Assembly (NCBI RefSeq): GCF_019925205.1
Contig: NC_083568.1
Span: 32,790,001 to 32,854,000 of the forward strand
Source of the DNA: Metopolophium dirhodum
Lineage: Eukaryota > Arthropoda > Insecta > Hemiptera > Aphididae
DNA length: 64,000 nt
Direction of reading: 5' to 3'
Made by a program: the position numbers and the translations under genes. The notes beneath the pieces were generated by a model, which worked only from the letters and a program-made list of their open reading frames with translations, did not search any database and had not been told where the DNA came from. Positions 23,732-36,979 of the stretch are shown piece by piece (the stretch's first letter is position 1; every line of letters starts with the position of its first letter).

Positions 23732-24802
23732 AGTGTATTGCTAAAAATATTCGGGGGTATACGTCTTCATGATGCAGTTGGATCTTAGGTGTGAATAATA
23801 TAACTTCAGCATTAAATCAAAATAAAATATTTTCTCGCTTCACTTAAATACACTTACAACCTTTATTATAACTATTCGAGTATTTTTCAACAACTAACTC
23901 AATGAAAAACATAAAAATGATGAAACCACACTATGACCTTTTATTTTAAATATAGTCTTAAAATAAAATATATTATGGCCTTTAAAACCAAAATAGTCAA
24001 AATATGCACTAAAAATGTTGAGTAGGTATTTGATCCCAAATGTTGTGAATCGTATTTTGTTACTCACTTATGACAAAATTAACCATAAATGCATGGAATT
24101 CCTTGCCCTACACTCAATATTTCAGATTATCTAATAATCAATTATTAAAATATAAAATATTTAACTAAAACCAATTATAAATTTATAACAAGTTTTCTTT
24201 ATTAATAACAATAAAATTATTCATCAAATAAATATAATAATAATACTTATTTTAATAATTATTATACTAATCTAACGTGTTTTCCATAAAGTTTATTTTT
24301 TATCACTGAAAATTTTAACAATACAGGGTTATACGGCCGTATACCCGCTAATTGTCGTTAATTTTGAAAGTTTACGCTAAAAAAAAATCTAGAGAAATAA
24401 TTATACGCTGTATACCCCCCAATACACCACTGCAATTACTCATTATGAGTTATTAATATTTACTACAATATATTATAGAATGTAATTTTTTTTTTGTATC
24501 AATTACATCAAACAGTTATAACATAACAATATTTTATAAATTAAAACAAAATTTCTAATGTTTCAAAACACTTGTATGTTGTATTACATTTTTAGGAGAA
24601 AATTTAGTTTAATAAAATCAAGAATTTCCATTGCTTCATGACACACCACAAGTACCTAATGACTGTCAACCAGATCAAATAAAATTATCATCAGTTTCAA
24701 ACCATGAATCGACACCAACACCTCAAGACAATTTCAAACTTCCACTGTGATATAGATAGGTTAATGGTAAAGTCATTTGGCGCTCATGCTTATTAAGATA
24801 AA
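23732..24802. other. spacer between the duplicates, no gene recognised
   Basis: The sequence is AT-rich with no long ORF. Text such as ATACCCGCTAATTGTCGTT near 24340 looks like old transposon debris but cannot be classified. Confidence 0.4.
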
Positions 24803-25084
24803 ATGGGTATTGTGTTAAGAGGAAGGCCTACTCCCAAATTACCTAATTTTAAATCTAAAATTAAAAATTGTCAGCGATATTTTAATGAAAGTTTTTATAA
24901 AACATGTGATTGGTTTTGTGGTTGGTCAGATAAATTATACTGTTGGCTGCTAATTATACTTGTGTGCTTTTTTCACATAGTGAATCAAAGTATCTGGTCA
25001 AAATATGGTGTTACTGATATGTCTAATTTTCATGGTTTCAAACTAGACATGAATCAAGTCTACTACATATTCAAGCCTCGGTAA
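24803..25084 (+). pseudogene. hAT-type transposase N-terminal fragment (TTF-type zinc finger)
   Basis: The 93-codon ORF starts MGIVLRGRPTPKLPNFKSK and continues YKTCDWFCGWSDKLYCW, then IWSKYGVTDMSNFH. The order GRPTP...YKK-W-CGC...LFCFPCLLF...W...GV-D--N corresponds to the TTF-type zinc-finger start of hAT transposases of the DUF4371/ZMYM1-like group. Here the CGC and FCFPC cysteines are mostly lost (CGW, YCW), and the ORF stops without the rest of the transposase. It is an ancient, truncated remnant lying between the two segmental duplicates. Confidence 0.55.
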
Positions 25085-25429
25085 ATTTAAAACCTTTTGA
25101 GAACAACAGGATAGATATTTGTTTAAGTGAAAACTTAAAAAAAACTATATTTGTTTCTGAAGTAAACATTTTTTATTGTTATTACTTATTACCTACTACT
25201 ATCTCCTACCTATATATGTATATATATAATATATTATATAAACAAAAAAATATATACCTATGATGTAATAATATTGAAGTTTTATTTATAAGTGCCTATT
25301 TGCCATACAGCAGTACACCAGTTGTTGTCTATTATCGGCTATATGTAATAAGTATGATGTTTATTGGAATTTGGCTCAATTTATTGATGAGCGTGCTAAA
25401 TTATGCAGTAGCCAGTAGGTACCTATATA

Positions 25430-25880
25430 AGCAAGACCGGGCAAGTTAACTTCTAGTTAACTATAGGTTAACTCAGTTAAGTTAAAAGTTAACATACACT
25501 TTTTGTTAACTTTTTATTAAGTTAAAAAAAAGTTAATTTGTTCATACAACGCTAGCGTACTTAATTTTTTTCCAACCCAAAACTAAATTATTATAGACTA
25601 TAGTGTTTATACTTAATACAGTATTTCCATAAAAGTTAGATTCGAATGATATACATTTTTAACTTCAAACAATTCACGGTAAATATTTTTTGACATGAAA
25701 ACAAAATAAACTGAAATAGTGAAATATAATAAAATTAAAAACAAAATTAATTAACTTAACTTACTACTTAAAATGAAAAATTAATTTGTTAATTTCACGT
25801 AAGTTAAAAAAGAAATTTAGTAAGTTAACAGTTATAAGTTAATGAAAACCCAAAAGATTCGAGTTAAGTTAAATAGTTAA
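25430..25880. repeat. degenerate GTTAAC/TTAAGTTAA-rich tract
   Basis: Many copies of GTTAA and TTAACT in both orientations occur (for example at 25441-25535 and 25740-25875), so the strand can fold on itself. No fixed period is evident. It may be part of a transposable element end. Confidence 0.45.
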
Positions 25881-25892
25881 AATTTTTTTTTA

Positions 25893-25960
25893 GATTCTGA
25901 GTGGAACGATGAATGTATTGATTTTACAATGATGTGTGTTTTTTTTTTATTATTTTTTAT
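25893..25960. repeat. dispersed AT-rich repeat, truncated copy C
   Basis: It starts TAGATTCTGAGTGGAACGAT and keeps the GAATGTATTGATTTTACAAT word of copies A and B, then falls into a long T/A run. It abuts the left edge of segmental duplicate copy 2, so it may mark the duplication breakpoint. Confidence 0.65.
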
Positions 25961-26719
25961 TATTTTTTTTTTTTTTTTATTAATTTATTATTAAATTATG
26001 TTTGATATAAATATTTAATTTAGCAATTTAAAAAGACAATTTATACATAACAATATTATAATATTAAATTATGAAAAACAATGTTAAACATATTATACCT
26101 AATTAATTGTATGACAGATCTAGTAACTATTCAAGTCGCTGAAAATTACTTTTTAATTTATTCTGTTAATTTTTTTTACTTGATGCACATTTCATTATTG
26201 TTATATGTGTTGAACAGTTGTGCGATTGCAACTAGCAATTCAAATCCAATTATAGTATAATATTAATATTTTATGGGAATGTTTATCAAACATGAACATG
26301 AAACTTAACTGGTAACCAGTTCCTTATTTGTCTATATTAACTGGTGAATCTACCCGCTAAATTCTTATTATTAAGAAAGTGAGTATATTATTATATATAT
26401 TACAACATTTTTTTATGATTTATTAAAAAAAACCTTGTGTACATCACTTTGATTTGAGCAAAGTTTGTTTAGTGTAGTAAAATCAAAAATGTTGACAGCC
26501 ATATTTATTTATTATTATTACTTAATTTTTGCTACTTAGTACTTACATTTGTGTATTAATATTTTTTTGGTTTCTGTTTATATTGTTTGCTCAATTTGTA
26601 TATACTACATTCTAGTCATGATATATAAATATTATTGTTTCAGAATGATATTTTGTATAAAGTTAAGAAATTAAGTTTTTTGATCAAAACAATATAATAC
26701 AATATATATAAAAAAAGCA

Positions 26720-26725
26720 TTTATT
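26720..26725 (-). terminator. candidate poly(A) signal for the proximal Gasp-like exon
   Basis: AATAAA on the minus strand lies about 160 nt downstream of the TGA of the exon at 26883-26943. It is conserved at the equivalent place in the other duplicate. Confidence 0.4.
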
Positions 26726-26882
26726 TTTTGGCAAGTGCATGTATATGTATCATGAATGTATAATAATATGTATTTTGACGTAAATGGTGACATGTTTGGT
26801 ATCTTAATCAATGTCCATTTATATTTGGCTTCTGTCGTATGAAATATCTTTGGTTCAGGCTGTGGAATTGTGCATCTCACAA

Positions 26883-26943
26883 TCAACGTCTGTATCCAAT
26901 TTTTCGCAGTGCTTTCAGGTCAACATCTCCGTAGTAGTCTTCA
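26883..26943 (-). CDS. candidate alternative terminal exon of Gasp, proximal copy
   Basis: This 61-nt exon has acceptor TTTATAG and the same phase as the main last exon. Spliced to exon 4 it gives C-EDYYGDVDLKALRKIGYRR then TGA, 20 residues including the joining Cys. It keeps YYGD-DLKA-RK of the family C-terminus but replaces SELLSGLDN and the Gln/Pro tail with IGYRR. This short C-terminus is closer in length to Gasp of other insects than the tailed exon at 30066. It lies 6.3 kb past exon 4. Survival of phase, frame and acceptor in two copies argues for use, but a recent duplication could also explain it. Confidence 0.58.
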
Positions 26944-27241
26944 CTATAAACGTACAATAAATATTGAAATGTTAAATAATCATAATGTTTTGGTTTATTA
27001 ATTTGTGATCTTTAAATTACGTTAAAAACGATCGTATTAAAACGATAGGTAAATAAATTATTGATGTGTTAATATTTCATACTTATTCTTTCTATGTTAA
27101 GTTTGTGTTAACTGCAGTATTGTGTGTGTGTATACTTTTAAGATTTCGTTTTACAGATTATAAATTTGTACTACGCGGCCAAAAAACTAAAGAAGCCGTC
27201 TGTATGTAACACTACAATTAATTAAATTTATTGTAACATGC

Positions 27242-30065
27242 TGTGACTTTTGGTAGACGACTTTCTTCTCATGCATAGTTTTTTTTTTTCGTAAGTTGAT
27301 ATTATAATAATTATAAAACCGCCGAGTAGAGCAAGCTGTACGCTATACTTTCGTACTGATTGCAGGTCGTATCTGTATCTGTTCGCTTGTGAAATTGTTT
27401 TTAGGTGCGCGTTAATCCAAATTTGTAGATATCCGCTGTTTCCGATCGGATCTAAATTATTATTATATTCCCGTCGTATAAAATTATTTTTGGTCCAATC
27501 ACCACGCATTGTGCCTAAACGATATCGCCGTTTAAATTTTAAATTAATTGATTTGGATACCGACTGCAATGATTATTTTTTTATTATAGGTACATAATTA
27601 CATAATGTTATATTTATCTCAAGTGTTTACTGTTTACGCTCAACAGCTCAACTGTCTTGCAATATTCAAAACATTGTTTCAATGTGTTATTTCGAGATCA
27701 ATTGAATTTGGACAATCGGGTTAAAGCTATTAGTTGTTATTATATTACATAGTACATTTAACTTGTTCAATCGCAAAACGAACAGTACAGATTGTTGTTA
27801 TTATATTATACTATACCGGGTGTAACCTTGTATGTAGGTATACGCATTATAATCAGTCATCAGTGGTGTTTTCGTAAAAAAAACTGTAGTCCATAGGGCT
27901 GGCGCATGGCTCATTGATATATTTAAGCAACTATGTAAATATGCAATTAATATTATGATTTTATAAGCCCTAAACTGATCTGATTCAACCCTTCAAATAT
28001 ATATATTTTTCTTACTATTTCATAACTCGGATTCAACATTTAATTTGATAATTTTCTTGGAAAATCTTATTACTTTGTAGCGGCAACTCGAATATTTTAT
28101 TTAAAAAAAACTGCAATAATCCCAGGCCCCAGCTACGAACTATGAATACCAATACGTTATACGCATGGTAATAATCAAACTCAATTATTTGTTACACAAT
28201 TCTAACTTATCGAAAGTTGATAAATATGTCATATGAATATATTATAATAAATAATAATACCTAATACAAAGAACAGATTGCTTAATTTTTAATACTTAAG
28301 GTGGGTATAGGTACTTGCAACTTGCATGTTTGAACTATTTTTACAGGATGGGTATCCGCTAATTCACCAACATTTTGGTCAGTATTTAACATAAATGGTA
28401 GGTAGGTATACACTACCTATACACTTTAGTGCCGTACACCCCCCGTGGCTGGTTTGCCCCTCTAAACACCACTGATTAATGATTATAATATAAATATAGA
28501 ATACCATCTGGAATTCCAGAGACAAATAGGTGTGTATGAATATCTAAACGATAAACGTGAATTCATATACAATAAAGGACATGGGTATTAGGTAATATCA
28601 CAATTCACATGTATTGAAGTATTTACTATACTGCACATACAATCAAAAGCATTATAACCTCAACAATGCGATAATGGGCAGTTCAAAAACTTTTCTGAGA
28701 ATTTAAAAGCCCTAAGTTTTTAGAAATCATTTGCAAGGACGAAAATTGAAAGCTACAAATGTCCATAGTCGGATACTTGTAAAGGTATAGATATGGAAAA
28801 AGCGTTCGTGTTAGCAGCATGCAAGATACCTGATACGTGTAACCTTTATAATAGGGTACATTATAATATTTATACTTCGATGTAATAATATGTATTTATG
28901 TACTGTTAATTGTTATATTATGTACATATTCTGTAGTTTGCACAGTATGTTTTAGTGTTTCGCTTGCTATTTATGTCTTATGAATATGATATTGCCCTTC
29001 GGCATTCGAAACGTCGTACAATTTTATAGACGTATGGGAAACTTTGGACGAGTTTAATTTTATTGCGACGGAATAATTATTATGACGAGGGCAGCGGTGA
29101 GTGATAAACAATGTAGAAATGTATGTATTCAAATATATAATATATTAATATATTTAATATAATAACTATGTTTTTAATCTAGGTAATCATAATACAATGA
29201 TGAATTATTAATAAACTTACAATAATAAAAAACATAATTATTACAAAGACAAGTACCTACACATTGTAAAATTAAAGAGTGTAATTTGTACAAAATATTT
29301 TTCATATAGTATATAATATAAATGGATTTATTTCATACATATATTATATATTTAAAAAATGTAATATATCGTGAACGGGACAATGTGGATTCGCCTATCT
29401 AAATTATACAATGGTTGGGGTTTTAATACATGTACGAAGTATAAAATAATAAATGCACATATTGTTATTGATTGTTTCGTGAATAAACTTCGGGTAGTTT
29501 GATGACTTTTTTTTTGATTTTTGTGCTTAAATACGAAAATAATTATATCAACAAAAACGTGTGTGTAATAGTGATGGGGGTGCACTAGACACAGCAGTAA
29601 AACCAGTAATTTGCGGCTGCAGCTGATGCTGTTTTCGCATTAATGTGCCAGTATTTTATCGTAACTGTTTACAAATTAATCATGGGAACAGGGATAAATT
29701 ACATGGGGAATCGGGCGGAAAAATCGATCGAAATCGAATAAAAAAAAAAAGCGTATAAAAAAGGAAACAAAATAATAATAGGTATAATAATAATATATAT
29801 AAAAAAACCGTATTAAATTGTGTGAGCACCTGTATATAAATCCTCTTCATACATAAATCATTTTATATTTATACATGCGTCGGACAGGGGTAGTATTATG
29901 TAGAGGGGTTGGGGGAGGGAGAGAAAATCCGGTGCTCACGCAATTCAAAAACCGTAAGTTATACAAAAAAACTTTCAAAAAGTCCGTGTGTTTGCGTGTT
30001 GTGTGTGAGTGTGTGTGTGTCCGTCACCGCGGGCGAGTTATAAGCCGCCGCCGTTGTCTTCTCGT
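27242..30065. other. gap between duplicate copy 2 and the Gasp coding end
   Basis: No gene is recognised. A minus-strand ORF at 27228-27569 contains RRYRLGTMRGDWTKNNFIRR and has modest GC, but no family or splice context was found. The part from about 29600 to 30065 is probably the Gasp 3' UTR (GT-rich near 29990-30020). If the distal exons are used, all of this stretch is Gasp intron. Confidence 0.4.
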
Positions 30066-33000
30066 CTAAGCATCTTCGTAGTCTTTGGATGACTGCGAGG
30101 AGACCGGGAGCTGTTGGGGTTGTGGCCTGCTGGACTGCTGCTGTTGGGGTTGCGGCCTGTTGGATTGCTGTTGCTGCCTCTGGGGTTGTGGCTTGGGTGC
30201 TGCCGGCGCTGCCTTGGACTCAGCCGACGACGATTGCTGTTTGGATTTGTTGTCCAGCCCGGACAACAGTTCGCTCTTCCTGATCGCCTTCAGGTCCAGG
30301 TCGCCGTAGTAATCCTCACTGCGCACACACATAGGTAGGTTTGTTTTGATTTTTTTTTACTCCGTTCACGGTCGTCGCCGAGTCGTTATTATATATTTAT
30401 ATTAATATTATGCTAATGTATATTACTAAATGTATAAAGTATCACTACCTATACAAATGTCAACGTAGGTATGAAGGTACTTATATTATATATATACACA
30501 TAAACATTAACGTGTATAATATTATAGGATATATAATGCATTTTATGTGCGTGTCTTGGGGATAGTCGAAAAAAAACCCGAAGGATGCGGCGGAGACAAA
30601 CAATTGCGCACGTCGCACCACATTGAGAAAAACATTAAGTCTGTGATACGTATATAAATCGGCTACAATATACATTATACACATAGGTACACGGCGTCAT
30701 TGAGTGTGCATATATGATTCCAAGGTAGCGGGGCGGTTGTCGGTTGTGAGCGTTGAAAAAATAAATGTCGAAATGTCAATTGCAACAGCAATAATTATTG
30801 ATTTAACAGGTTTTGGTCGTTAAGGACGGCCATAATATGTGACATCGCTTCGGGACTTGGGTACTTCATACTATATAATTGCGCGTATATATTATTATGT
30901 TAATAAACGTTATTGAATTTCATATCAAACAAAAATTGCAGTGGGTTAGGTGTTGAGCACACGATTGCAGTTGAACTCGGGCCAAATATGAATCGAATTT
31001 CGTGAAAGCATCATAACCACAAAAAAAAACTTAATCCTGGGCGATAAACCTGCACCGGAAAGATGGCCGAGACGCGCGGCGCGTGCAACATGATACCTAT
31101 ATACGCGTCGTCCGAAGGAATTCGTGCTGCAGGTATTTAAATTAAATTTTTACCTTAGAAGTTAGGCAGTAAGGCAGTAGAGGTACACATTGGAGTACAA
31201 ACCTATAGAATAGACGATTACCCCACTCCTCGGTATGTCGTCATTTTTTTTCATTGGCAACGAGATCGATTATCGCATAGTATTTTAAATTTGAATATCA
31301 CGCGGTCATAAAATCTTTGAATTATTGTTATTTTATATATTATTATAATATTATGTAGGTATACTATGTATATACGAGACCAGAAACTTTTTCCTCGACC
31401 GCCGCGGGTTAAAATCGGGAGGTACGCGGGACAACAAATGTTTGTATATATTGTTAGCAGGCAACTGTACCTACACATATATACAATGGTCCGTATAATA
31501 TAGGTAATATATAGAAGCATATTATCGCTTTCACTTTTTGTGCGGTTCAAACGCGATACACATTTACATTTTTTTACGATTTCGGACGATATAATATAAT
31601 TGTATTTGTATAGACACGTCTGTGCACCTATGTATATATATATATATATATTATAATGTACGTCGTAGGCGCATACCACACAGTTTATACACACACGCAT
31701 ACCCACACATACACATACATACACACACACATATTATATATATAGATTTGTACGATTATAACCTATACCTATATAGTTATGCACGCACGCACCTGGTCAT
31801 TATATAGTTACGTTGTATGTGTTGTGTGCATGTCTATTATATTATATTATTATTATATATCATTATCGAAACGACGTAGTTTTACATATAGGTACGTATA
31901 ATATAAATATAGTGGCGCGGAGATTACGATGGTGATATTTCGTTCTCGCCGGCGCGTCTGGAACGCGGCAATTGGCCCGTGAAACTATCTATGTATAACA
32001 ATTTGTATATACCGCACTAAAAAGCGTTTTCACACTCGACTATCGCGATATAATGATTATAATATGCCTCTCTCTGCTGCGGTGGTTTATAATTTCGTAC
32101 CTGTATATTATAATTGCGAATTGTCGTATAATGTTTGTTCTCGTAAATGCGCTTTCGCAAAAGGAAAAAAAAAGAAAGAAACAATATGCATTAGAGTATT
32201 AAACGATGGGATAATATAATATAATAAACGCTCGGGCTACACCTTTGTATAGAGCGTTCCGTGCCGATGGTTTTTCCGTACCGACTTAATGCGCATAATA
32301 TTAATACTACTACTACTAATAATAATATAATATAATTTGTGCGTATACGTGGTGTATAGACATATCTGAACGCTTGCACTTCAGAGACTTAAACGATTCG
32401 AAAGAGAAAAAAACGTCAGATACAGAAGGAACCGTCCGAGAAGTATATACCGTTGTCCGTCGCCTGGACCATGCACTATCGCGTTTTCGGTTTTCACCAC
32501 GCTTCAACCCTCGCGACGATGACGGTTTGAGGACCGCATGCAGCCACATCATGCACGACGATATGTTAATCGTAGGCTTATAATATATTATGTTTATAAG
32601 TATTTTTTTCCCGTGTACTCACAAACTCTTTCGAGTTTTTACGTCCACGGTTTTATAGGTGATTAAAATGATTACGAATCACCATCGCAGAACTAACCGA
32701 CAAAATATTCATTCATCAGATGATGTCCATGTCTGATATTAATACATTAACGTTTATGTACGGTAGATTTACCTAAGTTGTAACGTAATACACTCCATAA
32801 GCATGAATAGATAAAGACATCTTGTTTTAATCGCAAACGGTTTGCTATGGATACATTTGACTATCTGAGTAGAATATATAAAATGTGTCCTAGCATATTA
32901 TTACATCAAACGTGATGCAGATGCAGATTTATAAGTAACATTTAGAAATATAGTAAAATTATCATCTGCAGTAAACATACCTACTACGGAAATAGGAACT

Positions 33001-36000
33001 TTTTGCTCGAATATAAATCACTGCCAGTATAATACCTACTATGCGATAGGTATATGCGTCACAAGCGTAATTAGTGTTGCATTCGTTCATACAATCATAT
33101 TACTTCAAGCCTATTACATTGTAGAGAGTGAGTAGTGAGTACACGCGTCGAAATACTTAATGGATAACAACTATAATAAATATGTCGTGTTCGCATACCA
33201 TCCGGGAACGTCCTCGGGGCTCTCGCAGCTTCCACTACCGTCGGAATCGCCGATTTTGAAAACTGTGCCGATCGGGCAACCGTATTCTCTGGGAGTGCCT
33301 TCCAGGCAGATGTAGTACTTCCTGCAGTCATCTGGGTGAGCGTGTCTGCTGAAAGATCCCACGGAAGCCAATAATTCACCGGCGGCCGGGCAGTTGAAAC
33401 CGTTTGCTACTTCTACGGTAGACCATGAAAAAAAATATAAAATAAACTCCGTTGTTTAAATCGATATCCGTGCTAGACCAAAATACTACATCATATACAC
33501 TATGCAGTATACTGTAAAGTATATAATATACTAACCTTCGACTTTGCATTCTGGTACTTGGTCGGCCCACATGCACACCCTGGATTCGCGGTCGTAAGCC
33601 AAACCCGGAGAACATTGATATCTGCTAGCTTCGCCTCCCCAACAGTTCCAGAAGGTGTCGCACTTGACATCGTCCGGGAAGATTCCGTATAATCTCGGGC
33701 AGTGGGGTCCGCCGACGGCAGGTTCTGCATGCAGCGGGTAAATTAAGTGAGTTATTGTCACGAAACAAAATAATATAATAATATATAATAATTATAGATA
33801 ATATCATACTTTCAGTTGTACGATAGAGTAAAGCATTTGTGACTGGCTTTATTTAAGAAGCAAAGGATATACAATGGTTAGGTCACGTAACGAGGAGAGG
33901 TGAATATATGAAACAGTAAGGCTGTGGCAATGTAATAGAAACCACAAAGAAGAAGACTTCGTGGCAGACCAAGGAAAATATAAATTGATGTAATGGAAGA
34001 ATACTTAATAAGTTTCGAAAATTGTGGAGAAGTAGACAAGTAGTTTAAGATATAGAGATAGGTGGAAAAGCATAGTTATCGCGATGAAAACTCTTCGAGA
34101 GTAGTACCTATATAGTAAGTTAAGCCTTATGCAATGGAAGGAAAGAAGAAAACAAAATATGTATCAAAGGTTTTACACATAACGGATCGTCGCAGAAAAC
34201 TTTGCGGAAGTCAACGCCTTACAATTGTTATAAAATTGTCGACCGTTTCTTACCCAATTGTGATCTGGCACCGCAGTCAACGTTGTGCAAGTAATCACAG
34301 TTCTCTTTCAGGTACTTAGGGTCGGTGTCGTCGAACGCCAGACCGTTACCGCAAGTCTTTAGTTCAGCCACATTGTTGTCGCACTTCCAGTACTTGTCGC
34401 ACGATAAGCTGTGTGGGTAGAACCCATAGTCGTCCGGGCACTTGAACTCTTCTCTCTGGCCATGAACTGTGTATATAAATACGAAGAGCACATTATTATT
34501 TATCTCGTATATATAATATTATATATTATTTAGGCGCGACGACGGTGGTCGATGACGTTAACGATGACGACAATTATTATTATGTTAATAAACATACCAC
34601 GGAGCTTGTTATAGGTACTATTACTATTATTATATAGTTGTTTCCTAGGACCTTGGGGCGCGCCCTATTGTGTCCGGTTGTCTTATGCAACGCGTCGCGA
34701 AGACGGCGGTAGCGGTGGAGGTATTCAAAACATGGTAGCCGCCGATGACGTTATGTAATTATAATATTGTTGAACTCTCACACACGTGCACGGGCCTCCT
34801 CACACGAGTTATTAGAATACGAGTATTGTATTTAATAATAATAATAATAATAGTAATATCACATACGTTGGGGCCGGACCACTGCAGCGTAGTACCGCCA
34901 ACTATACAGAAAACGCGTACCTATACAAATTATTGTAGTCGCCTCCGGAGCCGTGGGATTCTATCGCTCGATGACCTTTAGCCGGGTACGATCGCGAGTA
35001 TGATTCTGCAGCTTTTTATTCCGTCTCGCTTCTCTTATTCATATTATCTATCTCTCGTCGTTATATTATTATATTTGAACGCGTCCGTTGGCGTGTGCGT
35101 ACAATGGTGTACGAAAACAATTGTCGCTCTACCCTACCCGACCCGCCCGCCCACGAGTTTGTACGCGTAACGCGTCCGACGTTCGTATATTATGTTGCGA
35201 CGGATGTATATACCTACGTAAGTAAAATAAATACGTATTTTATAAAGGTACTTTTTTTTATGGTGTCCGCATTGTAGAGGTAGATATTCTGTAACCATCG
35301 GCGATTGCGAAACACCGGGAATGGAACTCGCCCCGGGTTTCTGGGTCAAAAATGATGACGATAATAATTACTATGACACACGTCGTATAACGTATATAGG
35401 TAATAATAATATATTATTACGTATAATAATTAATAATATATAATATACGTAGTTGTATCCGGTTTTGACTATATAGGTACGACCGGCGGTGTCGGCGACC
35501 ACTTGTGTGGGTCACGCACGCGATGTCCCGCCGGCGGATCAGATGAAGATCGCAGCCGGTTTTAGCCGTATAGGCGGTGAATTTGTTTTTATTTCCACAC
35601 TCTAGCTCGTTATTTTAGTATATACTATGTTATTATATAGTCTCCGCTGTATAGGTCACCCGTGTTACGCACGGAACCGAAGAAGGACAATTTATTAATA
35701 ATAAAAACGACGGATAGACGACGACTATAATGTGCGTATTACTGATTTCACTCTCTCCCTCACCCTCTCTCTCACTCACACTCTCACTCTCTCTGTCCCT
35801 CTCTCTGTATATTATATTATAATTAATAATATATTCAATATATTATTGTGATGTGTCTCGCGCGCGGGTGTTGTAACCATTGTGTTGCACGCGCGTTTAT
35901 GGATCTCCGACTGTATCGATCTCCATCGTCGTGCATTGCGTAAACGTATAAATATACGTAAGCACAAGACCCTTGCCCCGCATGTACAAAAGTCACTGCT

Positions 36001-36793
36001 CAGTAGTTTATTAGTCAATGCATGCGTCGAGAGTGCGAATGTATTAGTGTATTACCAATTTGTGACCGCCGGACAATAATATAATATTTTATAAAATTAT
36101 AAATTGTTATATCATATGATACGACCGCGGACGGACGGTATTACAGGAAGACGAAAACCGGACTGTGGCCGGGACCAAGCCCAAGCAATACGGCGGCATC
36201 GCCGTCGTCAATTATAGAAAGCGAACTTGTTTTTATGGTCCTAGGCAATGGGTGCGAATATATAATAATAATAATAAATAATAATATCAAACGCATGCGC
36301 GTTGCTGCATAATCTCGTTACATACGACATTCTTCGGCAGAGAAAACGGAATTATATTATTATTATTATTATATCACACGGCCACCGTGTTATATCGTAT
36401 AATATATATTTATTTGTCTGCATAACACAATACACACAACACACATATTATAAAATATATAGGTTATCGCTGTCCTTGGGCGTGCCTAAAAGTTGACAAA
36501 ACTCTTTATCTCGGTATACGCGTTGTATTATATACTTATTAGTTATTAGTATTATTTCTATATAGGTATATCAATGTACCATAATATTTATAAGGCGTGC
36601 GAGCGGTATGATATTGCGTAATATTGATAATATATGCGCGTTTTCCGTGAGCTCACCGATCGTGTCTCGACTCGTTTTAATATTATTATTATCGGCAATC
36701 CATTATTCATTAAACGCCGTCACATTTCGGAGTGGTCGTCGTCGTTAGAGGTGAGTGGCCGTGCCGTTGCAACCAGAGGAAGCAGATAGAAAT

Positions 36794-36857
<64 letters not shown>

Positions 36858-36945
36858 TGAGAGAGTGTGAGAGGGAAAAAAGGGTTAGGCCGCGGCGTTA
36901 CGTCTCCTCCGTCTTTGGGTTCGAAAACGTCTCGGCGATTATGTA

Positions 36946-36979
<34 letters not shown>

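Larger units (their letters stand above)
25985..27241. repeat. segmental duplication, copy 2 (contains Gasp-like terminal exon)
   Basis: It is a direct-orientation duplicate of 22222-23731, matching from GATATAAATATTTAATTTAG to AAGAAGCCGTCTGTATGTAA. It lacks about 240 bp present in copy 1. Right of the exon, both copies keep a plus-strand AG|...|GT-bounded stretch reading INLYYA-KKLKKPS, which is probably coincidental. Confidence 0.9.

Noticed and set aside
31251..31807. 159-aa minus ORF and 61-aa plus ORF in Gasp intron 4
   Set aside because: Low-complexity Tyr/Ile/Cys/Val/His strings from CA/TA microsatellites, with no domain or splice context.
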